DNA of 64,000 nucleotides, from NCBI GenBank assembly GCA_030685235.1, contig MU839184.1, positions 94,846 through 158,845 on the forward strand. The letters are read 5' to 3'. Below the pieces are notes generated by a model, which worked only from the letters and a program-made list of their open reading frames with translations, searched no databases and had not been told where the DNA came from. Position 1 is the stretch's first letter, and each line of letters starts with the position of its first letter. The DNA is from Copromyces sp. CBS 386.78. Taxonomy: Eukaryota; Ascomycota; Sordariomycetes; Sordariales; Sordariaceae. The translations under genes and the position numbers were made by a program. Of this stretch, positions 55,191-64,000 are shown piece by piece.

Positions 55191-56699
55191 AAAAGATAAA
55201 TTAAAGAATAGATATATTGAATAGTTAATATTCGCCGCTTAATTTTTATTTATATTTTTATTAAGCTTTGTCCCTTTATTGCCTCCCGGCGCTTCCTTCC
55301 CTACCCTTATTTATAAATTCGGAAATTTTATTTATAAATTTAAAATTAGATAGCAATTAAACTATTTTCTTTTCTCCTAATATTTTATTCTTTCTAAGTT
55401 ATTATTTTTATTTAATTTGAATAGCCCGGTTTACTAGTACGAGGTTTTATAACTACTTTTATACGTTATTTTTATTTAGAACCGAATATAGAGTTTTTAT
55501 TCTCTTTTTTCTTTTTTATTTATACCCTCCTATTCTTAGTTTTATTTTAATAGGTTTTATACTAATATATCGGTAGGGTAGGGAATAAGTGGAAGGTACT
55601 TTATTTACTTATAGTTTTAAAAGTTCTAAATTCCCGTCCTAGAGGTATATTTTAATTAGCGTAGTTTAAATACTTCCCGTCCTGTTTATAGCCTCCGGCT
55701 ATATAGGTTGGAGTTTTGGCTTCTAATTATAATTACCGTACTTATTAAGAGAACGGAATTTACTTTAGGTATTTTAGAATAAGTGATTTAATGTAGCGCT
55801 TTCTTCCCTGTTATCCTCCGGGCCCTAGGCTGCTCTTAGATAATCGTACGTGACCGTTTTACTTACTTGAATACCTAACGTGTAGTTGCCCTAGTATTAA
55901 TAATTATTGTAATAGGTATAAAAAATTTATTTAATTTAGAATAGATGCTAATGTGTTTAATAGATATTTTAATCGAATATTTATTTTATTAATCCGATTA
56001 TTGTAATTATAAATGGTAGTTTCGTTGTGAAATGGCGTTGTAGGAAATTTCGTTGTACGGATAAGGCTGTGGTACTGTAATTTTCTATTAGCGTACTTTT
56101 GCCTAATTTTGAACGGTTAATTGTATTTTTTATCTAATGCTTAGTTATAGCGTATTGTATAGTTAAACGAAATAACGTATTAAAGTATAATGGTTATTTT
56201 ATTATAACGATATTCGATTATACAATGGGTTATAGAATTTAATGCGTTTGTATAAGTATTTCCTAGACTAAAACCCCTGCATAGGCGCTTTACACAATAA
56301 CCCCCTGTTATAACCACTTTTCTCAGACCCCCATCTGCCTCCAGGGCACCCCCAGCTTCCTACACCGCCGCACCTTCCTCCCCTTCCTCGTCTTCGTCCG
56401 CTCCTCTCACAATCACGTTCCTCACTTCCAGGATCATATCTTCCCTCGTAATTGGTACGTACCTTGTATTCAATATGAACTTCCCCGGTATCACCACCTC
56501 GACTCTCTCCGCCGTCTTTGGAAACTCCGCCTCCACCTAGAACTCCTCCCTCGACCTCACCACCACCGGCATCACTTCCCTTTGCCCTCGACATTCCTCC
56601 AGCACAAATTCTCGACCAAGCTCAACCCCCGGTACCGTAAACATGTCCATCAGAAGCTGCGGCGGTCTTGCCCCGGAAGCCCATCAGGTCGGCCAAGGT

Positions 56700-59600
56700 C
56701 AGCGATGTAAATGAGTCAAAAGATATAAAATAAAACAGGGCAAAATAAAACAAAGCAAAATAAATCGGGTATGGATATGAGTAAACCGATCGGCCCGGTT
56801 TTGCCAAAATACGCAAAAAAGGCGGTCCCAAGGTTCCCGACATTAGAAGGGGTAGATTCTAGCCGTACAAACCGGTCCATCGCATAATAAAGACCTCATC
56901 TTTTCCGTTTAAACGGGGTGTGAAAAATCTATTCCTAACGGCCCGTTAATAATATTTTCTAATATTATAAAAGGGTTTTCGTAGTATTATAAAGGGTTTT
57001 TCGCACTGGCCATCCTACTAATCGACTCGTATAAAACCCGCTAGTAATCACTCCTATAGTATTGAAAGTCTGTAAACTACCCTACACTATACGAATTCTC
57101 CCCTTCTATACTTTGTAGAAATACCTTTACCTTCTTTCTTTCCTCTATATCTCCCCTACTCTATAGTAGTTCGCCCGTAGCAATATAGTTAATCCTACTC
57201 CCCCTACTCCTCCCCCTATTAATACTACTAGTATTGCTAACACCGCTAGCACTACTAGTAACGGCGGTATCGATTCCCCTATTACGCCTATTACCCCCCC
57301 TCCTCCTACCAATACCTTTAACGTTCTTCGAAACCCTACTAATATAATCTTTAATTATATTAAAGAACTAATTCGTATACTATTAAACTAAATACGTAAT
57401 ACCCGCTAGCAGACCACTATAATAATATACTAATACCTATATTAATTCGTATCTTCTTATTAATTACCGCTTTAAATTAGTAAACTTCCCCGCGTTAGAT
57501 ATAAAGGACGTAAATATACTATTAATAATTAACTTAACCGCCGTAAAACTCGTACCTCCTATATTAGGAAGGATGGCAATAGTATTTAACTCGCTGAATA
57601 GGGTATTAATAATAATAGTAATAACTATATTAAAACCGTTAGCCAAATATAATATTATAATTATTATAATACTATCTATACTAGTAATTCTATTAGTAAC
57701 GCTATTAATTACCTCAAAAATGCCTATTAAATTACTATAAAGGTAAAAGGTCCGCCAGCTAAGCGATTTAAAACAACCTTTAATAATATATTCGAGTAAA
57801 TTATAGAAGTCTATAAATTTAATTTTTATTTCTATTACGAAACTGCTTATAAATACCTTTAGAAATTCGCTGCTCGTATAAATCGTCGACTATACTATAC
57901 CTTTTACCGCTATCTTTAACCCGAGCTTCCGCTACCTCCTATCGCTTCTTAATATAAATTTAATAACTAAATTATTATCCGAATCCGGCCAAACAATTAA
58001 GAATTAAGTTAACCGCCGGTATTTATTTTATTTTATAAAGATTAAAAAAATAATATTAGTAAACCTATATAAAAAATATATTTCTTGTAATCTTTAGACT
58101 TTTAATAACGGTTCTTCTCTATTAAGGCTCTATATTTATTATTTAAATAAATACCGGATTTTACGCAATTACTTACTAAGTATATCGTATATAAACGGGG
58201 GGTACGGCAATATAAATATTGGTACAAGAATATATATTATACTAGATCGCTAGGGATTAGTTAAAATTAATTATACTCAAATTCAAACCTAATCTTATAT
58301 CGGCCATTTCTAAAATAATAATATCGATTCCAATAATATTTATATAAATTATCTAGTAGAAAAACTATACTCTAATAACGATTTCCCAACTAACGATTAT
58401 TAATTCGACGAATTTAAAAATTGATTACAATTATATTATTTTAGCTATATTATTAACTTCGCTACAAAAACCTTTTTTAAAGGCGAGATTTGTATTATCG
58501 TTCAAAAAATAATTATAACTTCGAAATCGTTTAAAGAAAAAGAGGAAGCGATTATAAAAGAATAGAAGAAGCGAGGTCCTATTAACAAATTTCAAAATAT
58601 TATTATATTTATTCATCGCTCTCCCTAACGTAAAAATAAATTCGCTAAACTTATAAAGAACAAACTAACGGAAATCGAAAAGAATATATATAATAATATC
58701 TTTTTCAAACCTAATATTTATTCGACTATTCTAACTACAAATAATAATACTAAATAAAATTCTATCTTCTTTATAATTTAATACGTATTTAATTTAAAAA
58801 AAGTAATCGACGTCTACTATTATTAAAGTCGCTACCAAACTAATATTAATAAACGTATTCTAATAGAAGATATTTTAACGAAAGAAGATTAGGATATATT
58901 TACTTATATTATTTGTATTTTCAAACCTTTTAAAAAGACGACTAAAATCTTTGAATAGCGCAAACCGTACTTTCCTATAATTTATACTACCCTTTACCAA
59001 ATACTAAAGGATTTCGAATATTAGCGAAACGTATACAACGCTAAAATTACGGCCGCTAACGATAAGGAGGAAGAAGAGGTTATTATTAATAATAAAGAAA
59101 ATATAGAAGAAGAGGAGGAAGAGGAGGATACTTTCGACCCTCCCCGCTACGAATTTTCTACTAACAATTAATTACAACCCCGCCGCACTAGAAATCTTCT
59201 ACGTTACTTAATTAAATTTAATATAAAATTATCTAATATTCTACGACCTAATTTACCGCAACGTAATAATTATTTACTAGCGGTCTCCTTTCCTTTTACC
59301 AATAGTTAAATAGTTCCTAGTAATCTATTTAGTATTCGACGTACGGCTAGCAATTAGTCTAGTACCTAATATATTACTATTAGTAGTTAAAATCAAATTC
59401 GTACCAGTATTATTCCCCGCTATATTAAACTTCCCCCCCTCCCCTATTTAATTAATACTAAATTCTTATTTATCCGGGAAAGTCTCAACTAAATAATTAC
59501 TAAGCTCAAAAAATATAAGGAACTTATAAGTAAATTATTATCGTATTAAATCGCTATAGTCCTTTACCCCGGGCATAGAAAGAAGTAGATTAAACTAAAC

Positions 59601-60350
59601 GTTTCGAAGTTCGAAGCTAGCCGTATAATTACCAAGTTCAAAACCGTCTACCGCTATAAATATTAATACCGTAACTTACCCACCGTCGCTAATATAGCTA
59701 CCGCTACTAGTTCGACCGTAACCGCGACTACATCGTCAAACTCTATACCGTAGGCATTATAACACGAAGATCTATATAAGTTAATATCACCAAACTACTA
59801 CAAAACCCCAACATTATAACCGTATTTTAACGAAGAAATTATATTCTACTTAAAAGAGGAGCCCTAGCCGGTTATTAATCCTATTGCGTAGTAGATTCAG
59901 AATAAAAGTAAATACCTTCGCTTAGCTTTAATAATATATAATTACCTCTCAATTCCCTCTATATCTAACGAATACGAAAAGGTATTCAATATTGCAAATT
60001 TAATCCTATTATTATAGTAATACAAACTGGATAACAAATCTATCAACAGACTACTATACTTAAAATTATAGGGTCGTTTCGAAGGGGGTAACGAAGAGTA
60101 ATCGTTCTATTATATTACTTATTATTATTGTATATATTTAACTCTGCGTTTTTGTTGTGTAATAGTGCTAATACGGCTAATAGAAGTGTGTAATTTCGGG
60201 TATTTCAGAGCCCGGAAAAATGTATTACCCAATATAAAAGATATAAAATAAACCAAAACGACCTGTCAAATAAAACAAAATATCGATTTTTATACAAAAT
60301 GAACCAAAACGGCCAAGCCCAGATTTTATTTTGTTTCATTTACATCGCTG
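56700..60350 (+). mobile_element. 3,651-bp hAT DNA transposon, RIP-degraded
   Basis: The ends are CAGCGATGTAAATGA and its reverse complement (TCATTTACATCGCTG, with a small change). The perfect 8-bp duplication GCCAAGGT is at 56692-56699 and 60351-60358. An 8-bp duplication, CAG-starting ends and the C-terminal hAT motif in the transposase identify the superfamily. The ends (about 200 bp each) are less mutated than the AT-rich centre. KxxK-like direct repeats (ATAAAATAAAACA) lie just inside both ends. Confidence 0.93.
57700..60100 (+). pseudogene. hAT transposase relic
   Basis: Plus-strand reading through stops. Near 58900-59030 it gives CIFKPFKKTTKIFE and YFPIIYTTLYQILKDFEY, the 'PF...T..L' middle part. 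At 59949-60075 it gives SIPSISNEYEKVFNIANLIL, then NKSINRLLYLKL, the hAT C-terminal dimerisation motif (SIP-x-S-x-E-x-ERVFS, then a C-terminal ALxCLK). Numerous TAA/TAG. A zinc-finger start is expected upstream but is not readable. Inactive. Confidence 0.75.
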
Positions 60351-61858
60351 GCCAAGGTACCTTAACTTAGTGCAGCGGCACCCCTTTGATGACCTTCAGT
60401 TTCTCCATTTGCGCCAAGCAGCCCAGATATTCCGTCGCGCCGAACTTGAGCCGACCGCCAGGCGCTCCCCGCTATACCCTACCGTAGTAAGTCGCCTACT
60501 CCCAAGAACTGGCCTACCAGCAACCCGCGACCGTTAAAGTCCACTTCTTCCAGCGAGTGCTGGTATTTCAGCAAGATGGTGTTCCAGTTCCAGTCCTGCG
60601 ATTGGTACCTTACCTACCTCTAGTCGCTGGTGGTCTGGCCGAGCCCGTTCAACCCGCCGAGGCTTTTCAGGCTGTGGATTTCGCTGAGCTATTGGCCTAG
60701 CACATATAAGCTTTCCTCTTGGCCGGCCAAGAATATGAATTCGGGGTGGCCGATGAAAAAGAGGTGCTTGATGCTGGAGGGCAGACGGTGCTCGGGTGGA
60801 AGCGGCTTGGAGATGGGGTGTCGAGGTGTAATGTCCTGGTGCAGCGGAGTTCCATCTCGATCATTCCCACCATCTGGTCCAGAGTCGGTCAGGGTGCGGA
60901 AGTCAACCGTGAGGGTGCTCAGGAGGGGATTACATCTGAAGAGGGTTCCTTGTCCGAGGGAAATGGGCAGGCTGATGAGCACAAGGACGTAGTGGCACCC
61001 GAAGGGGAAACGTCGCATCTTGTGGATTGGAGCGGGGGCGACGGGGCTGTTGAAGAGGAGATGGAAGCCTCGGAGCTGAGTGCACCGCTCAGTGATGGCT
61101 TTGAGGACTTCGACGAGAAGCCGAAGGAAGAACTGGCCTGCCCGTCTACTCATAAACACGCAGAATGCCCGCCTATACTTAGTGGTAAGCCTAGCATGCC
61201 TAGCGGCGGTTGAGAGGCGGGGACGGCTACAAGACTTGGATTGATTGACTGTTTTCCACTTATTATTTTTGATCAAGACCGTCCAGTCGGTCTTCCAAGA
61301 TGCCATCAAGCGGTTTCGAACGGTATCGGGGGGAAGCACATCGATGTTTGGAGGGTCGTGTAGGATCTCCATCGCGTCCCCACTGAAAATGGGAGTGAAC
61401 AGGTGGATGAACGGTTTCCAGCAGGGGTGCTGCAGGATCCCCGGGAGAAAATCCAAATCATAATCGACTTGACCTGGCGGAACTGGGATGAGACATCTGA
61501 TATGACTTCCCACCTCTGGAGTCAGGCGAAGAGTGCGGAGGAGTCTAAAGAAAGAAACCGGGCTTGGAAGGGCCACGATTCTGTAGAGGGCGCGTTGTGC
61601 TGACGCCGTCAAGTCTTTCGAGACCAGGGATAGTGCTCGGAGATCATTGTATACCTCCGTGTTGGTCCGCTTTGTGTTTGGCATCAAGGAATAAGGAGTC
61701 CAGATATAGGCGTCGTCCTGTGGGCGGGCCAGGTCCGGACGGGAAATCTGGTCACAATCTTGATGATCCTCAAATCCCACAAAGTGACAGATGCGGTCCT
61801 TTATCTCATTTGGAAGTCGTTGGATAGACGCCTGCCCGGGAAGATACGGCGATGCCAT

Positions 61859-62340
61859 GGTGATGATTGTGTATCCGTGCGTTCTGTGCGTGGTTGTAGT
61901 ACTGGCGAGACGTCTCGTGCTCATGGCTAGAGCTCGATATCGTATTAACGGCTGTGATGAATGTGTATGAAGAGGGTTGAGTTTGGTTGGATTAAGAAGA
62001 AGAGGAGCAGAAACAGAAGAGAGGGGAAAAGTCTTCCTTATATACGGTACTTGAGAGTGGTGGAGAGGCAACGTGTCTGGATCGATATGCAATGCAGAGA
62101 ATATAAGTGCATGCAGTCAATATTGGATATATCGGTGTTGAGGCTTGGGTAGGAAGAGAACAATTAGAACTTGGGACAATGGGAATGGGGGAGCTCTCCT
62201 AATATACCCCTGACAAGAAATGGTTATCGTTGGCTCTATATATACTTAGCTACCTAGCGCCCCTCTCCAGCCTTTAGTCAGTAGTAGCTAGATTTCTCTT
62301 TGATATCTCTCTCTCCCTATAGCAAGGTTCGAACTAAAAA
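61859..62340 (-). promoter_or_regulatory. Leader and promoter region of the split F-box gene
   Basis: The frame continues upstream of the ATG at 61858 (to 62092, including another in-frame ATG at 61923), so the N-terminus could be longer. The alignment with paralogues favours 61858. A TATA-like box, complement of TTATATACG at 62038-62046, lies about 185 bp upstream. Confidence 0.45.
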
Positions 62341-63480
62341 GTGCGGTTAGGGTATTAGTGCTTTTCGTGGCCGGAAATACGTACAAAACCCCGCACGTAT
62401 TATCGAATTGATAGCGTACGGCCCGAAAGTATAGTTTCCGCCCGCAAAATAATTATTAGATTTAATTGAATTTCGCGGTTTTTATATTAGGGACGTAGGC
62501 CGTTCCTTCTTTTTGCGTTCGCGTTCGCATTCCCGTTCTCTAATCCTATAAATAATATTATAAAGACCGTAAAACTATATTGTAAACCTGTAAAATACTA
62601 TGTAGAAGTATAATAGTTCGAACTTCGCCTTCCCGTCTTCTATTTAGCTATCTAAATATTATAAATATTATAAATATTATAAATCTTTTTATATATAATA
62701 GAGGTAAATATAGCCGTAGCCGTCCGCGCCGTCCCGAATACAATTTTTAGACTTCTTATTATAGCTGTTGCCGCAATATTAAATTTATTATTAATTTCCG
62801 AACTATTATACGAAATATCCCTTATAAAACGTATATTAAATGTTTTAGGACCGTAAGGAATATACGTACGAAGTAGCGGACCGAACGTATTTAAAAATAA
62901 TAAAATTAAGCGGACGAATTCTATTAAGCGGTCCGAAAGGCGGTCGAATAGGGTTTTCCCGCGCTACTTCTTATAGATATAAAGGGTTTATATTTAAGAG
63001 AATTAGATATTTGGATCCTTATAAATAGTATATAGGTTACCCCTTACAATAGTACGGGTAGTATAATATATAATTATTCTCTTTATAGAGTATTATATTA
63101 GTTAGAAGAAGTTTAAAAAGTTTGTATATATTTCCTTTCGGTTATTAAATTTCCCGTTAACCTTATATTAAGTTAACCGTAAGGGTAGAGGTATTTACGG
63201 TAGTTATTGTATAGATAATTAAATAGATTTACTACAATAGGAACCTTTACTATAATTTTTAAAATAATTATTAAAAGGTAACGATTAGCGAGCTTATAAT
63301 TTCTAGAATAAAATACGGTATTATAATAACGTTTTTACCTTTACGTTTGTGAAGTATACCGAACGGTTATATAACGGGGCTTCTAGGCTAAGGGATTTTT
63401 AAATTTAGAATGTTTTATATTACCGCGCGGGTCCTTTATAGCTTAAAGTACATTACCGGGAATTCGGTCCTTCAGAAAAC
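62341..63480. other. RIP-degraded AT-rich stretch
   Basis: AT-rich, with CA/TG depleted and no frame. The start (about 62340) and end (about 63480) are abrupt changes of composition. No LTR or TIR was identified. Confidence 0.65.
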
Positions 63481-63905
63481 TATTTTTTGAAGATAACCAT
63501 GACCGCACGGTGACATCCGTTCAGCTCAGAGTAACGGTTCTCTGGAAAATAACCGTACACCTCAGAAAAACTGTTTCAAGAGGATCCCTGGGCTCTAATT
63601 GGCTGGAGGAAAACTGGGGCGCCATGTGCTTTGGGCGGGAGTTAAAAGAGTTGAAGAAACTCCCCTTTTGGGAAGGGGCGATGAAAAAAGATGGTTGGAA
63701 GGTGCAATGAGAGAAAGAAGGAGAGAAAGAAGGAGAGTAAGAAGGAGAGAAAGAAAGAGAGAAAAAAGAATAACGTCAACCAAGGTTTAGGGACTTTAAA
63801 ATGCTAAAGTCCTATCAACTCCCTAATTCTCCCAACTTCATCCTTTTTATTACTATCATTACCATTATTACCATCATCACCATCATTACTATTATTACCA
63901 TCATT
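63481..63905. other. Non-RIP sequence with purine-rich run
   Basis: Normal composition. Imperfect duplicates of CTCAGAAAAACT occur near 63470 and 63575. An AGAAAGAAGGAGAG run (63712-63770) is followed by AGTCC...CTCCCAACTTC and triplet repeats, the same order as at 22240-22370. It may be part of the same element family as 22041-22819. Frames here are repeat artefacts. Confidence 0.45.

Positions 63906-64000
<95 letters not shown>
63906..64000. repeat. ATC trinucleotide microsatellite reaching the window edge
   Basis: An uninterrupted (ATC)n of about 31 units, continuing beyond the window. The poly-Met frame on the minus strand is an artefact. Confidence 0.97.

Larger units (their letters stand above)
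41441..56249. other. RIP-degraded AT-rich block with unclassified relics
   Basis: About 14.8 kb of AT-rich DNA with very few CA or TG dinucleotides, many TAA/TAG and no frame over 80 codons. That is RIP of repeated DNA, not a gene desert by origin. Reading through the stops gives protein-like runs (for example plus strand 51560-52270 and 53340-55190), but I could not assign them to a family. No LTR pair was found. Two TIR elements (43954-44402, 49626-50039) lie inside and are not RIP-mutated. Confidence 0.75.
56270..61858 (-). pseudogene. F-box/LRR-like gene split by a hAT transposon
   Basis: The start is the ATG at 61858 (MASPYLPGQASIQRLPNEIKDRICHFVGF). The F-box lies in residues 9-32 and YNDLRALSLVSKDLTASAQRALYRIVAL comes next. 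LRR-like strands follow (LLSTLTVDFRTL, LPSSIKHLFFIGHPEFIF). The open frame (390 codons) ends at TAG 60689-60691, before a continuing LSEIHSLKSLGG. After that come WNTILLKYQHSLEEVDFNG, a frameshift, and LKFGATEYLGCLAQMEKLKVIKGVPLH (to about 60370). The C-terminal part resumes beyond the transposon at 56690 with MDMFTVPGVELGREFVLEE and ends near 56270, with two TAG codons (FPKTAERVEVVIPGKF; EADGGL). The gene is dead through insertion, stops and frameshift. Confidence 0.82.

Noticed and set aside
63815..64000. Poly-methionine frame at the window end
   Set aside because: A translation of the ATC microsatellite.

Overview
The window looks like an accessory, transposon-rich island from a filamentous ascomycete (Pezizomycotina). 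Three things point there: a HET-domain gene, a class specific to filamentous fungi; F-box proteins carrying ankyrin or leucine-rich-like C-termini in several diverged copies; and long AT-rich tracts in which CpA/TpG is nearly absent and TpA is abundant. The last is the signature of repeat-induced point mutation (RIP). I cannot name the species.

Layout. 1-3310: a sparse region, then a plus-strand F-box/ankyrin gene (1763-3310) followed by a 142-bp tandem repeat. 3608-17634: a RIP-degraded Ty1/Copia retrotransposon (165-bp LTRs, target duplication AGTAG) that landed in the tandem repeat. It is itself split by a RIP-degraded Ty3/Gypsy chromovirus at 9006-16388 (253-bp LTRs, target duplication ATATT). 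17750-18477: a short TIR element flanked by TTA. 19011-19170: a solo LTR. 19706-21253 and 23774-25411: two more F-box/ankyrin paralogues, separated by a 1.4-kb TIR element (21556-22965) with another element inside. 27018-29288: a HET gene with one in-frame TAG. 30510-31052: a second, truncated HET relic. 31605-40586: a minus-strand cluster of F-box/LRR-like genes with two apparently usable members (31605-32834; 36899-38334, one intron or frameshift) and several broken copies, mixed with TIR elements. About 41440-56250: a RIP-ravaged AT-rich block holding two TIR elements that are not RIP-mutated. 56270-61858: another F-box/LRR-like gene, split by a 3,651-bp hAT transposon (target duplication GCCAAGGT). 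62340-63480: more RIP-degraded DNA. The window ends in an ATC microsatellite.

How it fits together. F-box proteins normally recruit targets to SCF ubiquitin ligases, and HET domains act in self/non-self recognition and cell death. Two expanded F-box families with different C-terminal recognition modules lie beside HET genes, in a region being broken by transposons and RIP. This has the look of a fast-evolving recognition island, but that functional link is inference. The best-supported new observations are structural: precise element boundaries and target duplications, a clan of small elements with 8-bp duplications, a gradient of RIP across LTRs, a solo LTR inserted at a start codon, and the gene disrupted by hAT.
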